Shown: in pieces, positions 1 to 7,411 of the stretch | Layout of the letters: every line of letters begins with the position of its first letter | Numbering within the stretch: position 1 is the first letter of the stretch | Source: an uncultured Porphyromonadaceae bacterium | GTDB taxonomy: Bacteria; Bacteroidota; Bacteroidia; Bacteroidales; Muribaculaceae | Direction: 5' to 3' | NCBI GenBank assembly: GCA_900555715.1 | Contig: USMC01000030.1 | Location: 1 to 32,628 of the forward strand | DNA: 32,628 bases | Translations under genes and position numbers: made by a program | Notes under the pieces: model-generated | Seen by the model: only the letters and a program-made list of their open reading frames with translations | What the model was told of the DNA's origin: nothing | The model's database searches: none

Positions 1-373
1 CACCAGGACCAAGGAGCTGATGATAGAAGGCTGCTTCAATGCCGACGTGGCAACTCCGGACTTCAGACCGGTGTTTCTCCGCGAGTCGGCAAGCAAGATG
101 CTCTGCTATCTCCCCGAGCTTGAATGTCTTCAGCCCGACGGCGCGCCTATGAGCTACACCGTGACACTCCGCCGCACCGGCGGCAACCAGACCTTCACCG
201 GCAAGATCTGGCTGCGCGACTACGACAAAGACGGCATGCCCACCGGCGAGCCTTTCGGCACTCTTGTGCGAAATCACGATTATCAGTTCATTATCCGGCT
301 TTCACCGCTCGAACTCTTAGTGTCTGTACAGAAATGGAGATTCGGCGGGAAAGTTCATATCGACTTAGAATAA
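1..373 (+). CDS. fimbrillin-like protein, 3' end only
   Basis: The reading frame is open from the left edge (codons from base 2) and stops at 371-373, so this is the C-terminal ~123 residues of a longer gene; the ATG at base 20 is probably internal. The last third reads like the final strands of Bacteroidetes FimA/Mfa-type fimbrillins: a 'LVRNHDYQFIIRL' segment, then a V-x-x-W strand (SVQKWRFGG) and a short end. In that family the C-terminal strand takes part in subunit assembly. The stop codon overlaps the next start (TAATG), so the two genes are translationally coupled in one operon. The assignment rests on a short fragment; another fimbrillin-related lipoprotein class (FimB/Mfa2-like) is equally possible. 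Confidence 0.6.
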   Translation, partial: TRTKELMIEGCFNADVATPDFRPVFLRESASKMLCYLPELECLQPDGAPMSYTVTLRRTGGNQTFTGKIWLRDYDKDGMPTGEPFGTLVRNHDYQFIIRLSPLELLVSVQKWRFGGKVHIDLE

Positions 374-3300
374 TGCGACTCTCTTCAGCTATATATATCA
401 TATCACTCTCCGTCGCCCTTCTTGCCGCCGCAGGCTGCAAGGACGATACTTTCGTTCCCGATGTCGCGCCGGGCAATCCCGACATGGTGAGCTTTGCCGT
501 CGGCGTAGGCCGCGGCGAGCCTGATGCATCTAGGAGCGAGGAACGCCCGCCGTACGAGCCCCTCGAACTCGGCTCCGGCGACAGCGAGGAAGTGCTCTAT
601 CTCCACACTTTCACCATCGACGAAGTAGGCTTCTCGCCCGAGGCACCGGACGACAGCGCCTGTGTCGGTTCGCGCGGAGCGCAGGTGGAGACTGTTGCCG
701 CGCTCAAAAATATACATACCGACTTTTCCGTCCATGCGCAGTACAGCGCGAACCCCGGCGAGGACTATATAGAGTGGACGAAGGCTTTAGCGACGTCCGA
801 CGACAGGATATGGAACCCTGCCGGTGCTCGCCGCTGGCCCATAAACGCCGAACTGGCGTTCCATGCCGTAGCGCCCTCCGGCGAGCAGGAAAACCTCAAG
901 GGACTCTCCTGCGACGTGAATACAATGTCGTTCAGCTACACGGCGAAGACATCCGGCGGCAAGGACAAGGACGCCGAGGCGCAGGCCGACCTCATGCTCG
1001 CCGCTTCGGTGTGCGACAAGCCGTCGAGCGTCGACGGACGCGCGCCGCTGCAGTTCCATCATGCCCTCTCGGCAATCAAATTCGCCATCCGCGACGTCGC
1101 TTCCGGCACCATAGAGAACATCAGGATAAAGGGTGTCTACGGCAGCGCCGACTGTGTATATGAATTCAAGAAGAAGCCCGACGACCCCTACGGCGACCCT
1201 GCCGGCGACCCCGAGCAGGGCACGTTCACGTGGACGAATCACAAAGAGCTGAGCGCCTACTCGCAGGATTTCGGCTATGACTTCACCCAGGTCTATCCCA
1301 TAAACCCCGACGACGACTCGCACGACATCGATATCAGCGGTGACATGCCGGAAAAGACTTTCATGCTCATTCCGCAGGCGATACCCGACGACGCCGAGAT
1401 AGAAGTCACCATCAACCGTACCTTAGCAGAGCCGAAGCAGGTGACGCTGCGCGGCAAAATAAAGGCTAACGGCGTCGACACCTGGCTTCCCGGACACGAA
1501 TATATCTACACCATCTCGTCGACGAAGGACAACTGGGTGTATGTCTTCGACGTATGCGGCAATCACCGGTACCACGAGACCAATTTTGCCGACATGGAGC
1601 ATTTCGACGATTTCAACACGCATCCGACGTGGCACGACGGAGAGACCATGCTATATGTCTACGCGCCGATGAACGTGACTCAGTTCGAGCGTTGGGGCGA
1701 ACATGCGCATTTCCATGTCAAAAGCTTCCGCTACTACGCCAACGACCAGGCGAAGAAACGCGAGCCCGTGCCCTGGACGGCAGACTATGGCACGGAGGAT
1801 ATCAGGCAGTATATGAACGTGGCGGGCTCCGCCTTCCCAGGCGTGTATGTCGATAAATGGGATCTTCCGAACAAAGAATGGATAGCCGACAGGAGCGTGC
1901 TCAAGGGCGATGGCTCGACGGCAGAAAGCGGAGAATTGAAAATGTTCGAGTTCGCACCGCACTCCGCCGTGTCCGACTGGGGCGGTGACCGCAAGATGCA
2001 GACAACCGAACCCTACGCCGGCAATTCCCAGTCGAATCCGTGGGATCTGTCGACATGCGGAGGCAAGAGGTCGAGAACTACCGCCAACACCTATGTCGTC
2101 GACCGCGGCGGCTGGTATAAATTCCCTGTCGTGTACGGCAATGCCATAAAAGATGGAAAGGATAATTCTTCCGCCTACACCTTCGATTACTCCGGACAAG
2201 TTGATACCAAGGATGTTAATATACCGCACTATTATCTGGATAAGTTCGTAGGGCACGACGGTAAGGCAATCACCGGTCCATGGATTCCGAAATCGTTCTG
2301 CAAGACTGCCACAAAAGTCTGGGCGGACGTATATAATGCGGTTTCCGATGTGTCGCTGTACACCGAAACCGACGGTCAATTATATGTAAAGTTCAAGGTC
2401 AACTCTATGAGCATGCTTCAGGGCAATGTTGTCATAGCAGTGACCGACAGTGAGACGATAAACTCGTCGAGTACCGCTGTATGGAGCTGGACAATATGGA
2501 TCACAGAGCATTGGCTCGACAACGATGGTCTGCCGCATGCTTTTACAAACAGCGAAAGCTATTTTAACTTTGAACCAAGTCAGAACGGGCGTCGCGACCG
2601 CGGTGACCTGAGAGTTACCGCACCCGAGGATAGACGTTACAGCTATTATGTGAGCCCATACAATCTTGGCTGGTGCGACCCGAAGAAACGCTACTATCTG
2701 CGCCGCACAGGCACCATGCATTTCGTTCAGGACAAATCCGGCAAGACAGATCAGCTTCCTATCATACAGAACGGATGGGAAATAGAATATAAATACGGCA
2801 ACAACACCTACTATCAGTTCGGGCGCAAGGATGCCATGGTGGGCTTTATCGACCACGAAAACACCGTCAAACGTAATTTCGGTCCGATACAGTACAAAAT
2901 CGAGCAAGGTAATCAACCTCTCGAATATGCCATCAAAAAACCCAGCGCGCTGCTGGCGAAAGGTTACGCGGATGATCAGGATCAACACGGTAAACCTACA
3001 AAGCTCAACGCTTCGGAGTGGTGCGATAAGCCGTATATCAATCTCTGGAACAACTATAATGCAGCCTGGACGGCAGAGGTCCAGCTGAGTGACGTCCATT
3101 GCTATAACAGCGTGAAGACCATCTACGACCCGTGTCCGCCGGGATATATGGTTCCTCCTGCTGCCGTGTGGACGATAGTCGGCAAAAGTGCAGCAAACCG
3201 TAATTATTCCTATGCTAATTTTAATGATGCATATTTTGGTAGTGATCCTGTATACTTCTACGGCAGGTATCGTGGCGATCAGGGAAACGGCAGTTTCTTT

Positions 3301-3648
3301 CCTAAAACCAATGAGCGATACTATTCATATATAGTTTATGCGGACAGAAGCAAAGATAAGGACGATAATAGCAACTGGATTTTCCTTGCCTCGACGGGTC
3401 ACCGCTGGTATTCCGACCACTTTAAACCTGGCGGCGTTAGTGCAGGAGGCAATTTCAATCCTCAGATTGTCTATCTGTGGTCGTCGACATCGCGTATAAC
3501 AAGATACCAGTGTGCCTGGGGTCTCGCGCTCGGTTTCGATGGTCCAAAAACCAACTATCCGTGGAACGAGTCCATCTGGGGTGTCTGCGCACTCTTCGAC
3601 GGTAAGCGCTCTATGGCGCGACCGGTGCGTCCTATCCGCGAAAACTAA
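373..3648 (+). CDS. large fimbrillin-family lipoprotein (putative fimbrial tip/accessory adhesin)
   Basis: This 1091-residue protein starts at 373, overlapping the previous stop; the frame is open further upstream, but only this Met precedes a lipoprotein signal (LLAAAGC, lipid-anchored Cys22). Around residues 226-242 is 'PLQFHHALSAIKFAIRD', the typical strand of Mfa-like/fimbrillin N-terminal domains. The middle (~400-900) is rich in W/Y/D with no recognised domain. The end resembles the FISUMP-type domain common in Bacteroidetes surface proteins: 'DPCPPGYMVP' near residue 920, a 'YLWSST' strand, and a final 'RSMARPVRPIREN'. Established knowledge: such lipoproteins are exported to the outer membrane, and type V fimbrial subunits mature there. 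Inferred role: tip or accessory adhesin of the fimbria encoded by the upstream gene. It shares the motif C-x-D-D-T-F after the lipidated Cys with the lipoprotein at 9632-12964, suggesting paralogy. Confidence 0.75.
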   Translation: MRLSSAIYIISLSVALLAAAGCKDDTFVPDVAPGNPDMVSFAVGVGRGEPDASRSEERPPYEPLELGSGDSEEVLYLHTFTIDEVGFSPEAPDDSACVGSRGAQVETVAALKNIHTDFSVHAQYSANPGEDYIEWTKALATSDDRIWNPAGARRWPINAELAFHAVAPSGEQENLKGLSCDVNTMSFSYTAKTSGGKDKDAEAQADLMLAASVCDKPSSVDGRAPLQFHHALSAIKFAIRDVASGTIENIRIKGVYGSADCVYEFKKKPDDPYGDPAGDPEQGTFTWTNHKELSAYSQDFGYDFTQVYPINPDDDSHDIDISGDMPEKTFMLIPQAIPDDAEIEVTINRTLAEPKQVTLRGKIKANGVDTWLPGHEYIYTISSTKDNWVYVFDVCGNHRYHETNFADMEHFDDFNTHPTWHDGETMLYVYAPMNVTQFERWGEHAHFHVKSFRYYANDQAKKREPVPWTADYGTEDIRQYMNVAGSAFPGVYVDKWDLPNKEWIADRSVLKGDGSTAESGELKMFEFAPHSAVSDWGGDRKMQTTEPYAGNSQSNPWDLSTCGGKRSRTTANTYVVDRGGWYKFPVVYGNAIKDGKDNSSAYTFDYSGQVDTKDVNIPHYYLDKFVGHDGKAITGPWIPKSFCKTATKVWADVYNAVSDVSLYTETDGQLYVKFKVNSMSMLQGNVVIAVTDSETINSSSTAVWSWTIWITEHWLDNDGLPHAFTNSESYFNFEPSQNGRRDRGDLRVTAPEDRRYSYYVSPYNLGWCDPKKRYYLRRTGTMHFVQDKSGKTDQLPIIQNGWEIEYKYGNNTYYQFGRKDAMVGFIDHENTVKRNFGPIQYKIEQGNQPLEYAIKKPSALLAKGYADDQDQHGKPTKLNASEWCDKPYINLWNNYNAAWTAEVQLSDVHCYNSVKTIYDPCPPGYMVPPAAVWTIVGKSAANRNYSYANFNDAYFGSDPVYFYGRYRGDQGNGSFFPKTNERYYSYIVYADRSKDKDDNSNWIFLASTGHRWYSDHFKPGGVSAGGNFNPQIVYLWSSTSRITRYQCAWGLALGFDGPKTNYPWNESIWGVCALFDGKRSMARPVRPIREN

Positions 3649-3671
3649 TCTCTGTGTATCTATCTCTGGAA

Positions 3672-4127
3672 ATGAAGCGCTCACATGTAATCCCGGCAAT
3701 ATGTCTCCTTGCGGCGGCGTGCGTCACGCAGGGCGACGACCCTGAGTATGTCGGCATTGCGCGTGTGGGCGATGCTGTGCCGGCTTTCGAAGTGACGCTC
3801 AGCGACGGAACACCTTTCGTGTCGCCGCGCGATTTCCTCGGACGCGAAACCGACCTTGTGTTCTTCAGCACCACCTGCCCTGACTGTCAGGTATATCTGC
3901 GCCGTCTGCAGGAGGAATGGGACGGCAGCACGGAGCTGCTGTGCATCTCGCGTGCCGAGAGTGCCGCCGACGTCGCCGCCTACTGGGAAGCCGAAGGGCT
4001 CACGCTGCCATACGCCGCTGTGCCCGACCGCTCCGTCTACAATCTCTTCGCCCGTTCCGGCATCCCGCGGCTCTACACCATCTCCCCCTCCGGCGTCATC
4101 AGTCGTCAATTAGTAATTAGCAATTAG
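3672..4127 (+). CDS. thioredoxin-like (TlpA-type) lipoprotein with altered C-terminus
   Basis: A 151-residue protein; the start at 3672 is chosen because it gives a lipoprotein signal (MKRSHVIPAI..LLAAAC, Cys17), whereas an ATG six codons earlier would add a non-signal-like extension. It has a thioredoxin fold of the AhpC/TSA-TlpA class: 'VGDAVPAFEVTLSDG' (~32-46), 'VFFSTTCPDC' with the redox motif C69-P-D-C72, then 'SGIPRLYTISPSGVIS' with the cis-Pro-containing segment. Expected role: periplasm-facing thiol-disulfide exchange. It lies 23 bp after the fimbrial lipoprotein gene, so probably one operon, and may serve folding of exported fimbrial proteins (inference). Oddity: the final six residues (QLVISN) and the stop are encoded by the AT-rich repeat starting at 4107, so the native C-terminus looks replaced or slightly cut short. 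The redox motif and cis-Pro segment are intact, so it may still work. Confidence 0.8.
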   Translation: MKRSHVIPAICLLAAACVTQGDDPEYVGIARVGDAVPAFEVTLSDGTPFVSPRDFLGRETDLVFFSTTCPDCQVYLRRLQEEWDGSTELLCISRAESAADVAAYWEAEGLTLPYAAVPDRSVYNLFARSGIPRLYTISPSGVISRQLVISN

Positions 4128-4250
4128 TAATTAGTAATCTTCTTCAATAATTAGGAATTAGCAATCTGCGTCAATTAGCAATCTTCTTTAATTAGCAATT
4201 AGGAATTAGTAATTAGCAATTAAATTAGCTTTAGGAATTAGTAATTAGGA
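4107..4250 (+). repeat. AT-rich short repeat array, left arm
   Basis: About 144 bp built from degenerate units of the type AATTAG followed by T, C or GA (AATTAGTAATTAGC and variants), interrupted by ATCTTCTT-type spacers. It starts inside the last codons of the thioredoxin-like gene and runs to the terminator hairpin. The array carries TAA/TAG stops at high density in the forward frames. A second array of the same family lies inverted at 4316-4405. The 15-mer ATCTTCTTTAATTAG at 4181-4195 recurs exactly, inverted, at 4390-4404. Confidence 0.85.
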
Positions 4251-4268
4251 GTTTATATAACACCAAAA

Positions 4269-4300
4269 CAAAAGGCAACCCATTTCTGAGTTGCCTTTTG
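4269..4300. terminator. bidirectional intrinsic terminator
   Basis: A perfect 11-bp stem, CAAAAGGCAAC (4269-4279) pairing with GTTGCCTTTTG (4290-4300), with a 10-nt loop. An A-run opens one arm and a T-run closes the other, so it can work on both strands. It sits between the convergent thioredoxin-like gene (ends 4127) and the minus-strand secreted protein gene (ends 4390), and is flanked by inverted repeat arrays. Confidence 0.85.
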
Positions 4301-4315
4301 TGGTATGATAAAGTA

Positions 4316-4405
4316 AATTACTAATTGCTAATTACTAATTAACGAAGATTGCTAATTAACGAAGATTACTAATTACTAATTGATAATTACTAATTAAAGA
4401 AGATT
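4316..4405 (-). repeat. AT-rich short repeat array, right arm (inverted)
   Basis: About 90 bp of CTAATTACTAATTGC-type units with AACGAAGATT/AAAGAAGAT spacers, the reverse complement of the family at 4107-4250. It reaches into the 3' end of the minus-strand gene: that gene's last codons and stop (ATC TTC TTT AAT TAG, 4404 to 4390) are a repeat unit. Confidence 0.85.
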
Positions 4406-6039
4406 TTAGAAACTTTGGAGCCCTGGCGACGGATGAAGACACCGTTTTCGGGGTTGGCAACGCGGATGCCCTGGAGGTTGAAGTACTCAACGGGAGCGGC
4501 GGCGTCGACGGCGATGTTGTCGACGGCTGTCGAGCCGGCGTTGTATTCAATGACGTAGAGCGAGGGAGCGTTTTTGTAGATGGTGACAACGATAGTGACG
4601 CTGTATGTACCGGCCTCAACGCTGGGGAGTTCGTAGTTGTTGCGTAATGTGATTTCGATGTCGCCTACCTTACAGGTGAAGTCAGTCTTTTCTGAGGGTG
4701 TGGCCTCGGTGAAGACAACGTTCTCGATTTTGACAACGTGGTTGACGAGTGCTGTAGTGATGTCAGCAGCAGCTACAGTCTTTGGTGTGAACACACCGGC
4801 TGTGGCGTCGGGGAGGCTGCTGAATTCGATTTCGGGTGTAACGCCGTTGAAGAGTTTGTATGTGCCTTCCCATCCGGCGGGAATGACGTCGCCGACGGCG
4901 AGTGTGTTGGCGCCGTAGAGCTGGATGAATTCGCCTGCCTCATCGCATACGAAAACCTGATTGCGGACAACGTAGCCGACAGTAAGAGCGTAGTTCACTT
5001 TGATTTTTGCACCGCTTTCCAGAGCGACGGTTTCCTTGATGTTGTTTACAGTTACAACTTCGGGTGTCGGATCGGGACCGGGTGTTACAGAACCGCTGCC
5101 GATACCTTTGATGACAAGATTCTTGATTTCCCATGTGTCGGCGCCGTCGGCTGTGGAGCCGTATTTGAAGCCGAGCTGGATTTTCTTGCCGTCGTAGGCT
5201 GCGAGGTTGATTTCGCCGGAGTTAGCAAATGTCCATGCGTTAGCTTCGGGCCATGTGGGAATTTCAAGTGCTGTCCATTCGGTAGCGCCTTCTTCGCGTA
5301 CTACAAGACCGCAGAGTGTGCGGAGAGTGGTCTGGAATTTGGCAGCGTGATCGAAGGCTACTGTACACTCTTTAGCCTTGGTGAGGTCGATGACGGGCGA
5401 AATGGCGTATGCCTCGGAAGCGTTGGCACCGCCGTTTGCATAAGCCGATGCGTTGAGGTAGCCTTTGCCATTGTAGGTTTTCCACGACCATACGTATTCG
5501 AGTCCTTCTGCGAGGGAAATGTTGTTGATTGTCCAGTCGGCAGGCATTTCGGTGAGTGTCTCGCCGAGCATGGTGTAGAGCTCTACGGGTGTTGCGGGAG
5601 CGGCCTCACCGTAGGTGACAGCCATAGCGGTGAGTTTCACCTGACCTTTGGTGGTGAGTGTTACGCTGGCTGCATCGCCTTCCCATGCACCGTTGCTTAC
5701 TTCATTGAAAGCGGCTGTGCCGGTGAAGGCGATTTTTGTGATGTTGGCGGGAGCTGTGATGACGATGTTGGAGCTCTTGTTCGACTTGCCGCAGCGGAAG
5801 TCAACAACACCGCTGGAGCTTGTGAAGAACGAAAGCTTTGCATTGTCCTGAACTTCTGCGCCGTTGTTGATGGTTACAGTCACGCCATCCTTCGAGAAGC
5901 TGGCGGGGTAGGCGCGGTCGTTGTTAGCGGCGGGTGTCACGCCGAACGATGCGGGATCCGAAAGGTTGAATTCCACAGTTGCTGCAGCTGCGCTCATGGT
6001 GATGGCTGCGGCTGCGAGAGTGAGTAAAAGTTTTTTCAT
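4390..6039 (-). CDS. secreted multidomain protein with OB-fold-like domain and C-terminal sorting-type tail
   Basis: A 549-residue protein with a clear signal peptide (MKKLLLTLAAAAITMSAAAA). In order: an N-terminal beta domain (~20-150); a jelly-roll part resembling 'choice-of-anchor J' modules (~155-315: AYAISPVIDL, CTVAFDHAA, DTWEIKNLVIKG); a G/P-rich linker (SVTPGPDPTPE); an OB-fold-like domain of the kind found in Bacteroidetes surface proteins and extracellular nucleases (~330-500); and a C-terminal segment 'VEYFNLQGIRVANPENGVF..' ending in SKIFFN. That tail matches Por-secretion (T9SS type A)-like sorting domains, so cell-surface delivery is expected if the strain has that system. It lies 41 bp downstream of the nuclease-family gene and is probably cotranscribed with it. 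Its last codons lie in the AT-rich repeat. No enzymatic motif is visible; a binding or scaffold role is inference. Confidence 0.7.
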   Translation of the reverse strand: MKKLLLTLAAAAITMSAAAATVEFNLSDPASFGVTPAANNDRAYPASFSKDGVTVTINNGAEVQDNAKLSFFTSSSGVVDFRCGKSNKSSNIVITAPANITKIAFTGTAAFNEVSNGAWEGDAASVTLTTKGQVKLTAMAVTYGEAAPATPVELYTMLGETLTEMPADWTINNISLAEGLEYVWSWKTYNGKGYLNASAYANGGANASEAYAISPVIDLTKAKECTVAFDHAAKFQTTLRTLCGLVVREEGATEWTALEIPTWPEANAWTFANSGEINLAAYDGKKIQLGFKYGSTADGADTWEIKNLVIKGIGSGSVTPGPDPTPEVVTVNNIKETVALESGAKIKVNYALTVGYVVRNQVFVCDEAGEFIQLYGANTLAVGDVIPAGWEGTYKLFNGVTPEIEFSSLPDATAGVFTPKTVAAADITTALVNHVVKIENVVFTEATPSEKTDFTCKVGDIEITLRNNYELPSVEAGTYSVTIVVTIYKNAPSLYVIEYNAGSTAVDNIAVDAAAPVEYFNLQGIRVANPENGVFIRRQGSKVSKIFFN

Positions 6040-6080
6040 ACAGGTTTATATTAGGATTTTAAAATAATGTTCCTTGAGTG

Positions 6081-7130
6081 TCATTCCACATAGCGGCGGA
6101 AGAATACTTCTGTGGGGAAGTGATCGGAGTAGCCTCCGAGATAGCTGCCGGCGGAGAAGGTGCGTTTTGGGTATCCCACGCGGTTGCCCTCGGTGTCCTT
6201 GAGGAAGTCGAAGCTGAGCACGCGGGCATCGAAGAAGGTCCATGCCTTGCCGCCGTCGGTGTTGACGAGGTTACCCGAGATGATGATCTGGTCGAAAAGA
6301 TTCCACTGGCTCTTATATGCCAGCGTGCCTATGCCCTTGTCGAGCATCTCCCACCAGGGGTTGTAGAATCCATGTGCTCCTACGCCGTCGGCTTTCTTCT
6401 TCGCTCCGAGGGTCTTGGCGCACGATTTGTCCATGGGGTCGTCGTTGAGGTCGCCCATTATGATGACGCCCATATCCGGGTCGACGCGCCACAGGCTGTC
6501 GGCAATAGCCTTGCTCAGCTCGGCGGCGTGTATGCGGTTCGGTTCGCTTTTCTCCTGACCTCCCAGGCGCGAAGGCCAGTGGTTGACGATTACGGCGACG
6601 CGCTGCCCGAGCAGGCTGCCTACGACGCACATCTGGTCGCGTGTGCGGAAGGGCACGGCAGTGAGGGTGTGGTTGGTGACGTTCTCAACCTTGAAGTATG
6701 CGGGGTTGTAGATAAGGCTCACGTCGACGCCGCGGGCATCGGGAGAGTCGTGATGGACATACCTGAGCTTCCATTTGGCGAGCTCCGGCTGGCTGATGAC
6801 GTCCTGGATGACGGATGCGTTCTCGATTTCGCTGATACCTATGATGGCGGGACCGAGTGGTGTGGTCTTCGTAGCGAAATTGCTGATGGCGTATGCGAGG
6901 TTATGCACCTTCTCGCGGTATTTGGCGCCGTTCCACTGCCGCTGTCCGCCCGGAGTGAACTCCAGATCGCGACCCTCGGCATTGTTGGGGATGGTGTCGA
7001 AGAGGTTTTCGAAGTTATAGAAAGCGATGCCGGCTACCTGAACCTTGCGATTCTTCTGAGCATCAGCATATTGCGGCAGACCGGCGATGAGGAGCAGGAC
7101 TGCGAGGATGAAAAAGTGAATGCGTTTCAT
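6081..7130 (-). CDS. secreted endonuclease/exonuclease/phosphatase (EEP) family protein
   Basis: A 349-residue protein starting at 7130, where a signal peptide begins (MKRIHFFILAVLLLIAGLPQ..ADA); an ATG six codons upstream (7148) is possible but less signal-like. All hallmarks of the EEP fold are visible: N39-F40-E41 (YNFENLFD), the metal-binding Glu of 'GISEIEN' (E101/E103), H184 in 'NHWPSR', D227 and N229 in 'GDLNDDP', and the terminal 'YSDHFP' (D336-H337). The active site therefore looks complete. The family includes DNases, phosphodiesterases and sphingomyelinases. With a signal peptide and an OB-fold-like partner downstream, extracellular or periplasmic nucleic-acid degradation is the favoured inference; the substrate cannot be read from sequence. 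It is first gene of a two-gene unit with its own promoter at 7163-7193. Confidence 0.85.
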   Translation of the reverse strand: MKRIHFFILAVLLLIAGLPQYADAQKNRKVQVAGIAFYNFENLFDTIPNNAEGRDLEFTPGGQRQWNGAKYREKVHNLAYAISNFATKTTPLGPAIIGISEIENASVIQDVISQPELAKWKLRYVHHDSPDARGVDVSLIYNPAYFKVENVTNHTLTAVPFRTRDQMCVVGSLLGQRVAVIVNHWPSRLGGQEKSEPNRIHAAELSKAIADSLWRVDPDMGVIIMGDLNDDPMDKSCAKTLGAKKKADGVGAHGFYNPWWEMLDKGIGTLAYKSQWNLFDQIIISGNLVNTDGGKAWTFFDARVLSFDFLKDTEGNRVGYPKRTFSAGSYLGGYSDHFPTEVFFRRYVE

Positions 7131-7162
7131 GGACCTTCCGGGAGTCATAGCTATTTATGCCA

Positions 7163-7193
7163 CAAAGTTAAGGATTTCCCGTGAATTGTCAAA
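7163..7193 (-). promoter_or_regulatory. promoter of the EEP nuclease unit
   Basis: On the minus strand, -33 TTTG (7193-7190), a 19-bp spacer and -7 TAACTTTG (7170-7163), a full match to the Bacteroidetes housekeeping consensus. Transcription would start near 7157, giving a short leader before the ATG at 7130. Confidence 0.75.
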
Positions 7194-7271
7194 CTTTTGT
7201 ATGCCGGAATTGCGCTGCGAATGTTTGAATGTGTTAAAAATGCGGATTTATTTGATGTATAAGCCGTTGGA

Positions 7272-7303
7272 TTTTATAATTTCACAAAGATTCATTATAT
7301 TTG
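7272..7303 (+). promoter_or_regulatory. candidate promoter of the second fimbrial block
   Basis: A perfect -7 element TATATTTG (7296-7303), with TTTT (3 of 4 matches to TTTG) at 7272-7275 after a 20-bp spacer. This would give a leader of ~100 nt before the ATG at 7412. A weaker alternative lies at 7343-7374 (TTTG, 20 bp, then CTTATTTG). The 281-bp gap 7131-7411 separates divergent genes; apart from these promoters I see nothing in it. Confidence 0.55.
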
Positions 7304-7411
7304 CAGTCCCGTAGGTAATTGTCCGACTTGACATAACCATTCTTTGTAGGTATATTCTTGTTATAACTTATTTGCAGACCCCCGATTCAGATATCTGCTA
7401 TCAGACCAATC

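Noticed and set aside
4107..4405. CRISPR-like array
   Set aside because: The units are short, degenerate and AT-rich without unique spacers of constant length, and no cas genes are nearby; it is a simple low-complexity repeat around a terminator.
4738..6027. Long open frame on the plus strand opposite the OB-fold-like protein gene
   Set aside because: It mirrors the minus-strand gene, has a skewed Cys/Gly/Val-rich composition, and shows no domain or signal; it is a shadow of the real gene.
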